This document shows, in pieces, positions 15,655 to 24,643 of a stretch of DNA of 56,010 nucleotides. The position numbers were made by a program, and so were the translations under genes. The notes under the pieces were generated by a model that saw nothing but the letters and a program-made list of their open reading frames with translations, searched no databases and was not told where the DNA came from. This DNA is from JBECKS01 sp964557005. GTDB taxonomy: Bacteria; Pseudomonadota; Gammaproteobacteria; Pseudomonadales; JBECKS01. The stretch is from NCBI GenBank assembly GCA_964557005.1, contig CAZKYI010000011.1, positions 1 to 56,010 of the forward strand. The letters are read 5' to 3'. How positions within the stretch are numbered: the stretch's first letter is position 1; each line of letters starts with the position of its first letter.

Positions 15655-16794
15655 ATGAAACGAATAATGATTGTTGCAGGGGAAAATTCCGGTGATGCAC
15701 TGGCAGCAGGATTGATGCGTGAATTGAAACGCTTGCACAGCGAGATTGATTTTGTTGGCGTGGGCGGTGCACGCATGCTTGCGGAGGGGTTGCGCAGTGT
15801 ATTTTCCATTGAAGAACTAAACGTGATGGGTTTGGTTGAAGTGTTGCCGCATGTGCGTCGTTTGTTTCGCAAGCGTGATGAATTGATTGCTGTTGCCGAG
15901 CGCGAACACATTGATTTGCTGATTACCGTCGATTTTCAGGAATTCAACGCATCATTGGCGAAGAAAATAAAAGCGAAGTGTGCAGTGCCCTGTATTCACT
16001 ATGTTAGCCCTACCATCTGGGCGTGGCGCAGAGGCAGAATTCACAGCTTGGCCACTTATCTTGATCATGTACTGGCCTTGTTTCCTTTTGAACCTGAAAT
16101 GTATTACGGCTCAGGTTTGAAATGTACTTTTGTTGGCCATCCAGTTGCACAACAGCTCAAGGGCAAGTCGGAACTGGCTAAAAAGGAAAACGAAAACCAG
16201 CAGCTTAAACTGGCTTTATTGCCTGGCAGTCGTTTGGGTTTGATTGGCAAGCTGTTGCCCACAATGTTGCAGGCGGTTGCCAGTCTTCAATTTCAGGGCA
16301 TAGGCTGTCAGTTGCTTGTGCCTGTTACGCATGCAGAGCATCGCGAATTGATTAAAAACCTGTGTCTTGAAAACGGTTTTGCACCAGAGCAAATACAGTT
16401 TCTTGAAGGTGAAGAAAGGTTCGATTCTTTACTTCAATGTAAAGCAGCTTTGGCGGCAAGCGGCACTTCCAATCTTGAACTCGCCATGCTCGGTGTGCCG
16501 ATGGTGGTAGTCTATCGTTTCAATGTGCTGACTTATTATCTCGCCAAACCATTTGTTCATGCGCCGTATGGCAGTCCTGTGAATTGGGTGGCAGGCAAGC
16601 AGATTTTACCTGAGCTGATTCAACACGATTTTACGCTTGAATATATCATCGAACACTTGAAACCCTTGCTCAGTGATTCCGTACAACGTCAGCAGCAAGT
16701 GGTGGAATTAAAACAGGTGCGCGAAGCTCTGGGTGCTTATCACGATGTAGATGCTTCCACCAAAGCTGCAGAAATTGTGAGCGATTATCTGTAA
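15655..16794 (+). CDS. lpxB: Lipid-A-disaccharide synthase
   Basis: The 379-residue GT19 glycosyltransferase starts MKRIMIVAGENSGDALAAGL, the LpxB signature, and contains VDFQEFNASLAKKIK, HYVSPTIWAWRRGRI, FVGHPV and SGTSNLELAMLGVPMVVVYR. It condenses UDP-diacylglucosamine with lipid X to form the lipid A disaccharide at the inner membrane, which shows a Gram-negative host. AAAAGGAA precedes the ATG. It stands apart from the usual lpxD-fabZ-lpxA cluster and converges with the acyl-CoA synthetase gene. Confidence 0.95.
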   Translation: MKRIMIVAGENSGDALAAGLMRELKRLHSEIDFVGVGGARMLAEGLRSVFSIEELNVMGLVEVLPHVRRLFRKRDELIAVAEREHIDLLITVDFQEFNASLAKKIKAKCAVPCIHYVSPTIWAWRRGRIHSLATYLDHVLALFPFEPEMYYGSGLKCTFVGHPVAQQLKGKSELAKKENENQQLKLALLPGSRLGLIGKLLPTMLQAVASLQFQGIGCQLLVPVTHAEHRELIKNLCLENGFAPEQIQFLEGEERFDSLLQCKAALAASGTSNLELAMLGVPMVVVYRFNVLTYYLAKPFVHAPYGSPVNWVAGKQILPELIQHDFTLEYIIEHLKPLLSDSVQRQQQVVELKQVREALGAYHDVDASTKAAEIVSDYL

Positions 16795-16803
16795 GGGAAA
16801 AAA

Positions 16804-18636
16804 CTAAAAGTTGAATTGCTCACCAATGATGTTGTGATAAATCACGCGGTCAATTTTTCGGTAGTTTTTTTCACCTGGCAGTAAGGCATAAATACTGTCA
16901 GTGGTTTGGTCGGGATTATAATGTTGTTTTTTCAAATCGGATTTTTTGTATTTGAAAGTGCCTGTTACGTCCAAATCGGTTTTGATGCGCAGAAAAATCG
17001 GTACCGCATAATGCGGGAGTGTTTTCCTGAAAAAGTCCAATAGATTGCCCAGATTTTGTTCCAGTGTTTCTGCGTTGTTAGCTGGAACCAGTGTGGCCAT
17101 GCCTGCACGCCCGTTGGTGCCAGGAATTTCCACGCCATAAACCACTGCCTGTTCAACTTCTGAAAATCCTGAAATCACATTTTCCAGTTCTGTGGTTGAA
17201 ACATTTTCACCTTTCCAGCGAAAGGTATCGCCAAGCCTGTCAACAAACTGCATGTGGCGAAAACCAATATCACGCATCATGTCGCCCGTGTTGAACCAGC
17301 GGTCTCCCTCTCTAAATACATTTTTTAACACCAGCTCTCTGGTTTTTTGTGGGTCGGTGTAGGAAGCGGGTGGTGTGAGTCGTGTTATCTTGGTGAGCAA
17401 TAAACCTGGTTCACCTTTTTTAACGGGAATCATTCTGCCTTTGTTGTTTTTAACCGGTTCCTGTTTGTCCTGATCATATTTCACCAGCGCGTATGGAAAC
17501 ATGCACACGCCAACGGTGTTGTCGATGTTGAGCAAATTCAACATGCCGATATTGCCTTCGCTGGAAGCATAAAGTTCAAACACATTGTTGATGCCGAAAC
17601 GCTTTTTGAAATCACCCCAGATGTTTGGCCTTAAACCATTGCCGACAATTTTGCTCACACGATGGTGTGTATCGCGAGGATTTGGGTCCTGATTCATCAG
17701 ATAACGACACAGCTCACCCACATAACCAAAACTGGTGGCATTATATTTTCTGATGTCATTCCAGAATTCTGATGCACTGAAGGATTTACGCATCGCGAGC
17801 GTGGCATGGCCTGCCAATACCGAACCCCAACAAATCACCAGCGCGGTGGCGTGATAAAAGGGCAGGGTGACATACATGATGTCCTTGTTATTGAGATACA
17901 GCGCCGTATAACCAAAGCCTGCATAGGCTTTCAACCAGCGGGCATTGGTAAATTCAACTGCCTTGGGTAAACCCGTTGTGCCAGACGTATAGATGTAAAA
18001 GTTAATATCCTGCGGCAGCGAGTTTTTTGTCTGAATTGGGTTGGCGTTGGAACAATGCTGAATTGCCTGTTCAAAGTTAATGAATTGTTCGGGTGTTTCG
18101 TTGGAATGGGTGAGTGTGTCGCAATCCGACCAGAAATAATTTTCCTTGCAACTGAGTTCCTGTTTGATTTCATTGAAAGCTGTCAACAAATCCTCGCCAA
18201 TAATGTTGGCTTTGGGTGAGACCATCTCAAAACTGTGCTGTAACACCGCTTGTCGTTGAGAAGTATTCACCAGCGCAGCGATTACGCCGATTTTGTTCAG
18301 GCCAGTGATGGCTGCAAGTAACTCAGGGCTGTTGGGCACAAACACACCCACTACATCGCCTTTTTTGAAACCTTTGCCAAGAAAAAAATGCGCGATGCGA
18401 TTTGCCCAGCGATTAAAATCCTCGTAGGAAACCGCGCGATTTTCAAACAAAATGGCGGTGCCTTTCGGGTGTTTGTGTGCAATTTCCTCGATGCAGGGGC
18501 CAATGCCAACAGGCTCGTTTTTTCTTTCCTTGCTTAACATACGCGCAGATTTAACAAAGCCAGGCATGCGTGGAAGCAGTTGCAAGGATTGTTTGGCAAT
18601 CAATGAGAAATGAATATTTGAAGAGGTGCTTGACAT
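16804..18636 (-). CDS. Long-chain acyl-CoA synthetase (FadD6/FATP-like)
   Basis: The 610-residue ANL-superfamily enzyme has the AMP-binding motif YIYTSGTTGLPKAVEF, ELYASSEGNIGM, and near the C-terminus WFNTGDMMRDIGFRHMQFVD and RLGDTFRWKGENVSTTE. It resembles the very-long-chain/FATP-type synthetases. It activates a fatty acid with ATP and CoA. It lies 23 bases downstream of the GntR regulator gene on the same strand, so it is probably cotranscribed with it and under its control. Confidence 0.88.
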   Translation of the reverse strand: MSSTSSNIHFSLIAKQSLQLLPRMPGFVKSARMLSKERKNEPVGIGPCIEEIAHKHPKGTAILFENRAVSYEDFNRWANRIAHFFLGKGFKKGDVVGVFVPNSPELLAAITGLNKIGVIAALVNTSQRQAVLQHSFEMVSPKANIIGEDLLTAFNEIKQELSCKENYFWSDCDTLTHSNETPEQFINFEQAIQHCSNANPIQTKNSLPQDINFYIYTSGTTGLPKAVEFTNARWLKAYAGFGYTALYLNNKDIMYVTLPFYHATALVICWGSVLAGHATLAMRKSFSASEFWNDIRKYNATSFGYVGELCRYLMNQDPNPRDTHHRVSKIVGNGLRPNIWGDFKKRFGINNVFELYASSEGNIGMLNLLNIDNTVGVCMFPYALVKYDQDKQEPVKNNKGRMIPVKKGEPGLLLTKITRLTPPASYTDPQKTRELVLKNVFREGDRWFNTGDMMRDIGFRHMQFVDRLGDTFRWKGENVSTTELENVISGFSEVEQAVVYGVEIPGTNGRAGMATLVPANNAETLEQNLGNLLDFFRKTLPHYAVPIFLRIKTDLDVTGTFKYKKSDLKKQHYNPDQTTDSIYALLPGEKNYRKIDRVIYHNIIGEQFNF

Positions 18637-18659
18637 GGTTTTTCCGGAAAAAAAAAGAA

Positions 18660-19391
18660 TTATTTAAGTTTGCTAAATTCAGGTAATGCAGTTGACAGTT
18701 TCAAAACTTCAACGAGTTGTTTGGCATCACGATCAACCACTTTACGGGCAATTTTTTCAGCTTCATCAGGCAAGCGATCGTGAATGGCTTTGGTGAGTTT
18801 TTCGTAATGGGTAAAAGTGTAATTACTGACCGAAAAATTTTCGCCAAAGCGTTCAAAATAGGAATAGTTTTCCTTGAGCGTATTCATCGAAAGCTTGTAG
18901 GCAATGTTTTCGCTGGCGTGAATAATCAAATCCCAGTAACGCATGGTACGCTGTTGCAATTCGGTGGAAGTGCTGGCTTGCTTCATGGCATCAAGCAGTG
19001 CCAGCAGTTGGGTTTGCTGCTCTTGTGTTCTTCTGCTTGCGGCGAGTTTGGCGGCATCGACAGCCAGTGCCGAGCGCATTTCCATCAGGCTGCGAAATAT
19101 CTGCAAGTCAGCAGGCATATGATTGTTAGAAATCAGCTTGTTGAGCAAATCAAGCCCGCCCGATTCGCGGTAGTTGTTGACCCGGGTGCCGCCACCATGA
19201 TTGATGGTGACCAGTTTGCTTTGCGCCAGCCGTTGCAGTGCTTCTCTCACCGCAGAACGGCTGACACCGAGTGCGCTCACCAAATCACGTTCAGAGGGCA
19301 GGTTGGTGCCTGATTGATATTCGCCAGAAATAATTTTTCCCTGCAAATCTTCAAAAATAGTTTCGCCAGTGCTTTTCTTTTTCAGGCTCAT
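18660..19391 (-). CDS. GntR-family (FCD domain) transcriptional regulator
   Basis: The 243-residue product has an N-terminal winged helix (SGTNLPSERDLVSALGVSRS followed by AVREALQRL) and a helical FCD ligand domain with the RSLMEMRSALAVDAAKLAA helix. I choose the ATG at 19391; an upstream TTG at 19427 lies inside the operator and is unlikely. It sits between an acyl-CoA synthetase gene downstream and a divergent thioesterase gene, so its ligand may be an acyl-CoA or carboxylic acid. A perfect palindrome at 19416-19426 is the probable operator. Autoregulation and control of both flanking genes are inferred. Confidence 0.88.
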   Translation of the reverse strand: MSLKKKSTGETIFEDLQGKIISGEYQSGTNLPSERDLVSALGVSRSAVREALQRLAQSKLVTINHGGGTRVNNYRESGGLDLLNKLISNNHMPADLQIFRSLMEMRSALAVDAAKLAASRRTQEQQTQLLALLDAMKQASTSTELQQRTMRYWDLIIHASENIAYKLSMNTLKENYSYFERFGENFSVSNYTFTHYEKLTKAIHDRLPDEAEKIARKVVDRDAKQLVEVLKLSTALPEFSKLK

Positions 19392-19415
19392 TCTTGTTGT
19401 TTTTATGCTTTGGAG

Positions 19416-19426
19416 TGGTCTGACCA
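19416..19426. promoter_or_regulatory. GntR/FCD-type operator
   Basis: TGGTCTGACCA is a perfect palindrome about one central base, of the TGGTC-N-GACCA type typical for FadR-subfamily GntR regulators. It lies 25 bases before the regulator ATG and 75 bases before the divergent thioesterase ATG, so one site could control both directions. Confidence 0.75.
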
Positions 19427-19501
19427 ATTCTAGACTTTGAATTTCAAAAAGGCTAGAGTCGAAAGCAGATGTGAACCCGTGTACCCAATGAGGATAAGCA
19501 A

Positions 19502-19930
19502 ATGAGCACTGATGAAATGATTAAATTGGTGATTGATATGTATCCTGAAATTGCTTTTCAAAAGTTGTTGAACATTCAGGTGGAAGATGCCGTTCCAGGA
19601 AATAATCATGCAGTGGTACGTCTGCCTTTTCACGAACAACTGTGTGGCGGTGGCAAGGCTTATCATGGTGGTGTGATTAGCAGCCTGATTGATTTAACGG
19701 GTGCGCTGGCAAGCTGGTGCGGACATGACAGCGCAAAAGGTATGAAGGCTTCGACGGTGACTTTGAATGTGCAATTTATTGCAGCCGCTTTGGGGCAGGA
19801 TATTGTTGCAAGAGCCGAAGTGAAAAAACGCGGCAAGGATTTGAATTTTGTCGATGTGATTGTTGAAACAGCCGATGAGCAAAAAAAACTCATCGCCACA
19901 GGCTCAATGGTTTATCGCATCGCCGCTTGA
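19502..19930 (+). CDS. PaaI-type hotdog thioesterase
   Basis: The 142-residue protein has the hotdog fold pattern of PaaI thioesterases: LCGGGKAYHGGVISSLIDLT carries the HGG motif and the catalytic acid position, then ASTVTLNVQFIAAALGQDIV and AEVKKRGKDLNFVDV. It should hydrolyse an acyl- or aryl-CoA. It diverges from the GntR regulator, whose operator lies in the shared promoter region, so it is likely regulated with the acyl-CoA synthetase. It converges with the GGDEF gene, with only 7 bases between the stops. Confidence 0.85.
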   Translation: MSTDEMIKLVIDMYPEIAFQKLLNIQVEDAVPGNNHAVVRLPFHEQLCGGGKAYHGGVISSLIDLTGALASWCGHDSAKGMKASTVTLNVQFIAAALGQDIVARAEVKKRGKDLNFVDVIVETADEQKKLIATGSMVYRIAA

Positions 19931-19937
19931 GCGGTTG

Positions 19938-21104
19938 TTAGCTTGAGGCTTCAAAATAAACAAAAGCGTCGTGAGTTTCCTTTGCGCGATACATGGCGCT
20001 ATCCGCATATTTGCACAAGGTATCAACATCTTCACTGTGATCGGGATATACAGAAATTCCCGCGCTGCCAAACACCTGAATGGTTTGTTTTGCACCATTG
20101 TCGGTTTCAATTTCAATCGGCTGTTTGATGGTTTGCAGCACTTTGTCCATCACCAGATTGATGTCTGCTGGCACATGAATGCCTGGCAGAATCAGTGCAA
20201 ATTCATCGCCGCCCAAACGCGCAATGGTATCCGATAAACGCAGCACCGCCTGTAAACGTGACGCGATGGTTTTTAACAACAAATCCCCTGTGTGATGGCC
20301 GTATTGATCATTCACGGGTTTGAAACCATCAAGATCAATATAGACCACCGCCAGTTTTTGCTGGCGATTGGCACATTCAATCAGACCGTTATTTAATCTT
20401 CTGAAAAATTCAAAACGGTTGGGTAGTGATGTTAGCGCATCATGGCTGGCACGGTGTTCAAACTTGCTTTTTTCTTCATTGAGTTTTTTGTGCAGATTTT
20501 CATTAATCAATTCGTACACAATCAATACACCTGCAACCATCGCAAACAGCATGATATTGAGCATAATGCGTAACAATTCAATCGATTGTTGATCTTCCAT
20601 CAGTTGCACATGCAACCAGTTCGCCTGATAGGCGATGGCCAGAGACACCACGCAGGCAACGGTGAAACTCATCCAAATCAAGCCGTTAATCAAGCCTGTA
20701 AGCAGAAAGGCTGAAACGGGAATCAGCAGATACATTTGCACAATCGGGCTTTGCTGATAGCCACCTGTGATAAGAACGGGTGGGAAAATGGTAATCACCA
20801 AGACCAGTAAAAAGCAGTTGCTGGCAATACGCACATTGCCGCTGAGTTTGAACACAATGAGCGTGAGCGTGTAACCGACAAAGGTGAGCGAGGTAATTCC
20901 GACAGCCATTCTTCTGAGTTCTGGCGCCAGATCAATCCCGAAACTTAAAACAAAAACCGCAACAAAGGAGAAAAACAGATTTGAAAACAGAATGCCTAAC
21001 AGCACATAGCATTTCATCAAATCCGTTGGGCTATGCTTGAGATGCTCGGGGATAAAGAAATCCATGAGTTTCAAAATCTGAACCATAAGCTTTTTTACAG
21101 GCAA
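19938..21104 (-). CDS. Membrane-bound diguanylate cyclase (GGDEF)
   Basis: The 388-residue product has five to six membrane helices in its first 200 residues, a short linker, and a C-terminal GGDEF domain starting ASHDALTSLPNRFEF. The active site GGDEF is at 298-302. An inhibitory-site RxxD (RLSD, 289-292) lies five residues before it, so feedback inhibition by c-di-GMP is expected. It should make c-di-GMP in response to a membrane or external signal. The start is either this TTG, with AGGAG 11 bases upstream, or an ATG at 21086. Neighbours give no hint of the signal. Confidence 0.88.
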   Translation of the reverse strand: MPVKKLMVQILKLMDFFIPEHLKHSPTDLMKCYVLLGILFSNLFFSFVAVFVLSFGIDLAPELRRMAVGITSLTFVGYTLTLIVFKLSGNVRIASNCFLLVLVITIFPPVLITGGYQQSPIVQMYLLIPVSAFLLTGLINGLIWMSFTVACVVSLAIAYQANWLHVQLMEDQQSIELLRIMLNIMLFAMVAGVLIVYELINENLHKKLNEEKSKFEHRASHDALTSLPNRFEFFRRLNNGLIECANRQQKLAVVYIDLDGFKPVNDQYGHHTGDLLLKTIASRLQAVLRLSDTIARLGGDEFALILPGIHVPADINLVMDKVLQTIKQPIEIETDNGAKQTIQVFGSAGISVYPDHSEDVDTLCKYADSAMYRAKETHDAFVYFEASS

Positions 21105-21223
21105 AATACCTGCTCGCTCCTGAAAGAGAATCGTCTGTTTGAGTTATCTCATAAAAACAGCCTATGTACCCAACTTAAAAGACTAATGGTTGGATTTTTT
21201 TGTTGAGCGTGCGGTTTGAAAAA

Positions 21224-21703
21224 CTAAAGCGCCGCTCTAATTGCCTCAATCACTTCTGGCGCATCGGGTGCAACTTTGGGTGAAAAGCGCTGGATAACAC
21301 CGCCGTCTTTACCAATCAGAAATTTCTCAAAATTCCACTGAATATCCCCCGCAAAGCTGGCTGCATCACCTGCAAGAAAGGTGTAAAGCGGATCACGCCC
21401 CGCACCGTTGACTTCCACCTTGCTGCTCATGGGAAAGCTGACATCGTAGCGCGTGCTACAGAAGCTCTGGATTTCCTCATCACTGCCAGGTTCCTGCCCC
21501 ATGAACTGGTTACAGGGAATGCCTAGCACTTCAAAGCCTTGCGCCTTGTAGGTGCGATAGATGGCTTCCAGTTGTTGATATTGCGGGGTAAGGCCGCATT
21601 TGCTGGCCACATTCACCACCAGCAAGACCTTGCCTGAAAATTGTGACAAGGGCAGTTGTCCGCCGCCGAGTTTGTTTAATGTGAAATCATAAATCGTGCT
21701 CAT
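21224..21703 (-). CDS. Glutathione peroxidase family protein
   Basis: The 159-residue thioredoxin-fold protein has VVNVASKCGLTPQYQQLEAI with Cys36 in place of selenocysteine, GIPCNQFMGQEPG (second Cys and the Gln) and IQWNFEKFLIGKDG (Trp and Asn), so the catalytic tetrad is complete. It reduces peroxides with thioredoxin or glutathione. The ATG at 21703 overlaps the lnt stop by 4 bases, so it is translationally coupled as the last gene of the long minus-strand operon. Confidence 0.92.
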   Translation of the reverse strand: MSTIYDFTLNKLGGGQLPLSQFSGKVLLVVNVASKCGLTPQYQQLEAIYRTYKAQGFEVLGIPCNQFMGQEPGSDEEIQSFCSTRYDVSFPMSSKVEVNGAGRDPLYTFLAGDAASFAGDIQWNFEKFLIGKDGGVIQRFSPKVAPDAPEVIEAIRAAL

Positions 21704-23256
21704 GGTGTTCTCCTTAAATACGAAAGTGTTGCAAGCATCATAATAAGCAGCGCAGAAATAACAAGGATTGGCGTATGCCCCCAACGGGAAAAGGGCGTTT
21801 GCCCCCGGGTTGGATAGACTTCGCCCGTAAGCACGGTGCGAATATTTTTAGGCGCAGCCGAAACCACTGTGCCATTGGGGGCAATAATCGCGGTGGTGCC
21901 AGTGTTGGTATTGCGAATCAGAAACTTGCCCTGTTCCAAAGCACGCATACGCGCCATCTGGAAGTGTTGCGCAGGCCCCCATGAATTGCCAAACCAGGCA
22001 TCGTTGCTGATGGTGAGCAGATAATCCGCATTGCGCGCGTGGGCAAACACCAGTTCGGGATACAAAATTTCGTAACAGATAAAAGGCGCAATGCTGACTT
22101 CGTGTAACTGAATACCTGCCTGACCAAATTGCCCGCGTGCAAAAGAGGAATACGGCAAATCGAAAAAAGGAATCCAGCCGCGAATAAAATTTTCCAGGGG
22201 CACATATTCACCGAAAGGAACCAGACGCTGTTTATGGTACAAGCCAGAGGCTACGCCAATCGCGAGTATCGAGTTGTAAATATTTTTTGCGCTAAAGCCT
22301 TCACCATTTTCATCATAAAAAATACCACTGATTAAAGCGGTATTGAGTTGTTTGGCGTGTTCATCAAAGTATTCAAACAACCAATCGAGTTCAGATTGCA
22401 AAACAGGCATGGCGGCTTCAGGCAGAACAATTAAATGCGTTTGCTGCGGATTTTTTTCATGCGTGTGTGCAATACCAGCCAGCGTTTCCTGAACCAGTTG
22501 AATATAGGTATTGATGATGTATTGCCGATTTTCAGGTAACCATTTTTCATGTTGCGCAATGTTGCCTTGCACCAGATACACATTTAAAGGCTGCTCTTTT
22601 TTAATCTCAAACCAGTGGTGTTGACCAAGCAAAAAACCTGCAATAAAAATCAATGTAATGGTGCTACCAGCCAGCAATGCCTTGCCTGTGTGTGTGCGTA
22701 CATTGAGCAGAACATAAAAAAGCAATGCGGCAATCCATACCGCCACAAAAGACAAACTGTAAACACCACCCACAGTGGCAAAGCCTGCAAGCGGTGAATC
22801 AATCAGCGCATAACCACTGTATAACCAGGGAAAGCCTGTGAGTAACCATGATCTTAACCATTCAAGCAGCACCCAGCTTGCAGGAAAGGCAAGCAGGTAG
22901 GTGTGCCTGAGTTTGAATTTCCAATAGACAAAGGCATGAATACCATTCACCGCAGCCAGACCACTTGCAAAAATCAGCGCAAGCAGCGCAGCCAGCGGTG
23001 CGGGCGTGTAACCATAGTCATGGATGCTGACGTAAACCCATGAAACGCCCACGCTGTAAAAACCGAACCAGTATAAAAAATTTTTAAACAAAAAAGATTT
23101 CAGGTTTTCAGGTTCACGCTCAAGTTGTGTGTGGCTAAGCCATAGCCAGCATAAAGGTGACAGTATCGCTAACGGCCACACCGCCAGTGGTGCGAAGGAC
23201 AAAGGAAGCAGTGCACCTGCAACAAAGAAAAACAGAGGCGTGAGCGAAAAGGCCAT
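21700..23256 (-). CDS. lnt: Apolipoprotein N-acyltransferase
   Basis: The 518-residue inner-membrane protein has about six N-terminal helices and a periplasmic nitrilase-fold domain with catalytic Glu280 (VLPEAAMP), Lys342 (YHKQRLVPFGEYVP) and Cys394 (PFICYEILYPE). It adds the third acyl chain to lipoproteins such as the FKBP lipoprotein at 5593. It follows corC by 22 bases in the conserved phoH-ybeY-corC-lnt order. Confidence 0.95.
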   Translation of the reverse strand: MAFSLTPLFFFVAGALLPLSFAPLAVWPLAILSPLCWLWLSHTQLEREPENLKSFLFKNFLYWFGFYSVGVSWVYVSIHDYGYTPAPLAALLALIFASGLAAVNGIHAFVYWKFKLRHTYLLAFPASWVLLEWLRSWLLTGFPWLYSGYALIDSPLAGFATVGGVYSLSFVAVWIAALLFYVLLNVRTHTGKALLAGSTITLIFIAGFLLGQHHWFEIKKEQPLNVYLVQGNIAQHEKWLPENRQYIINTYIQLVQETLAGIAHTHEKNPQQTHLIVLPEAAMPVLQSELDWLFEYFDEHAKQLNTALISGIFYDENGEGFSAKNIYNSILAIGVASGLYHKQRLVPFGEYVPLENFIRGWIPFFDLPYSSFARGQFGQAGIQLHEVSIAPFICYEILYPELVFAHARNADYLLTISNDAWFGNSWGPAQHFQMARMRALEQGKFLIRNTNTGTTAIIAPNGTVVSAAPKNIRTVLTGEVYPTRGQTPFSRWGHTPILVISALLIMMLATLSYLRRTP

Positions 23257-23278
23257 ATCAGATTCGGGATTGAAAAAA

Positions 23279-24148
23279 TCAGTGATCGAGCGCTTTTTCT
23301 TTTAGCGCTTCCAGTTGCTCATCACTCAGAATCACTTTTAACAACTTGATGCTGCGGGTATTGGCATTAAGAATAGTGAAGTTAAAGCCATCAATGCTGA
23401 TGGTTTCTCCGCGTTTGGGCAGGCGTTCAAAGTGTTTGATAATAATTCCACCAATGGTTTCAAATTCCTTGTCGCTGAAATTGCTTAGAAAGTATTCGTT
23501 AAAGTCTTCAAGCAGTGTGGTTGCCTTAACAATATAGCGATGATCATTCAGGCTTTTAATATCGGCAGTCTCTTCAATATCGTGCTCATCGGCAATATCG
23601 CCGACAATTTGTTCAAGCACATCTTCAATGGTCACCAAACCTGAAACATCACCATATTCGCTCACCACAATCGCCATGTGATTGCGTTTGTCGCGAAATT
23701 CTTTCAGCAACACATTCACACGTTTGCTTTCTGGAATAAACGTTGCGGGGCGCATCTTGTCCTTGATGTTCAGTTTTTCGTTGAGCTGCAAACTTAATAA
23801 ATCCTTGGCGATTAAAATGCCAATGACTTTATCCGGATCGTCATCAATCACAGGAAAACGTGAGTGGCCACAGGCAAGAATTTTTTCAAGCAGTTCTTTG
23901 GAATCCATGTCGTGTTTCACAGAAACCATTTGTGAACGCGGAACCATGATTTCACGCACCTGCATTTCGCGTACCTGCATGGCACCTTCCATAATGCTGA
24001 GCGCATCGGCATCAACGATGGCATTTTTTTCAGCCTGACGCAGTGTGTCGAGAATGGCATCTTTGCCCTCGCTGTCGCGAGCGAAAAGTTTTTTGATGAG
24101 CTGGGTAAAACGACTCGGGTCAGGCTCCGTTTGGGCACGCTTGTTCAT
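23279..24148 (-). CDS. corC: CorC/HlyC-family CBS-domain protein (YbeX)
   Basis: The 289-residue cytoplasmic protein has two CBS repeats (VREIMVPRSQMVSVKHDMDS and the second ending SGLVTIEDVLEQIVGDIADE) and a C-terminal transporter-associated CorC_HlyC domain (TIGGIIIKHF). It is linked to Mg/Co efflux and, more recently, to ribosome metabolism. It sits between ybeY and lnt with 12- and 22-base gaps, as in many gammaproteobacteria. Confidence 0.9.
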   Translation of the reverse strand: MNKRAQTEPDPSRFTQLIKKLFARDSEGKDAILDTLRQAEKNAIVDADALSIMEGAMQVREMQVREIMVPRSQMVSVKHDMDSKELLEKILACGHSRFPVIDDDPDKVIGILIAKDLLSLQLNEKLNIKDKMRPATFIPESKRVNVLLKEFRDKRNHMAIVVSEYGDVSGLVTIEDVLEQIVGDIADEHDIEETADIKSLNDHRYIVKATTLLEDFNEYFLSNFSDKEFETIGGIIIKHFERLPKRGETISIDGFNFTILNANTRSIKLLKVILSDEQLEALKEKALDH

Positions 24149-24160
24149 GAGGTTCTCTGT

Positions 24161-24634
24161 TTATTGAGGTTGATAAGGGTTTTGAATTCCGAAACTGTCC
24201 AGAATTTGAATTTCAAGATTTTCCATTATTTCTGCCTGCGCTTCTTCAACATGGTCATAGCCAAGCAGATGCAAGGTGCCATGAATCAGAATGTGTGCCC
24301 AATGATGTTCGAGCATTTTATTTTGCATGATGGCTTCTTGTTCCAGCACGGGTGCGCATACCAGTAAATCGCCTACCAAAGGAACGTCTAAATATCCTAT
24401 AAGGTCAGCAGGAAAGGAAAGAATGTTGGTTGCGCTGTTTTTTTGTCGATATTGAAAATTAAAGCGTTGGCTTTCAGCCTCATCGACAACACGTATCGAT
24501 ATTTCTACGATATTTTTTGTGTGCAATGGAGCTGCCTGCAAGCTCGCCAATAACCAGCTTTGAATTTGCGCAAGTTCGGGAATGTAGGTGTGAGCGAGTG
24601 CTTCGGAAATTTGCAGTTCCACAGTCAGTTCCAT
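24161..24634 (-). CDS. ybeY: Endoribonuclease YbeY (rRNA maturation factor)
   Basis: The 157-residue product ends with the metal-binding motif HGTLHLLGYDH, the YbeY signature, preceded by NKMLEHHWAHILI. It takes part in 16S rRNA 3'-end maturation and 70S quality control. I choose the ATG at 24634, 9 bases after the phoH stop; a TTG at 24643 is less likely. Position between phoH and corC is the conserved arrangement. Confidence 0.93.
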   Translation of the reverse strand: MELTVELQISEALAHTYIPELAQIQSWLLASLQAAPLHTKNIVEISIRVVDEAESQRFNFQYRQKNSATNILSFPADLIGYLDVPLVGDLLVCAPVLEQEAIMQNKMLEHHWAHILIHGTLHLLGYDHVEEAQAEIMENLEIQILDSFGIQNPYQPQ

Positions 24635-24643
24635 AAACAACAA

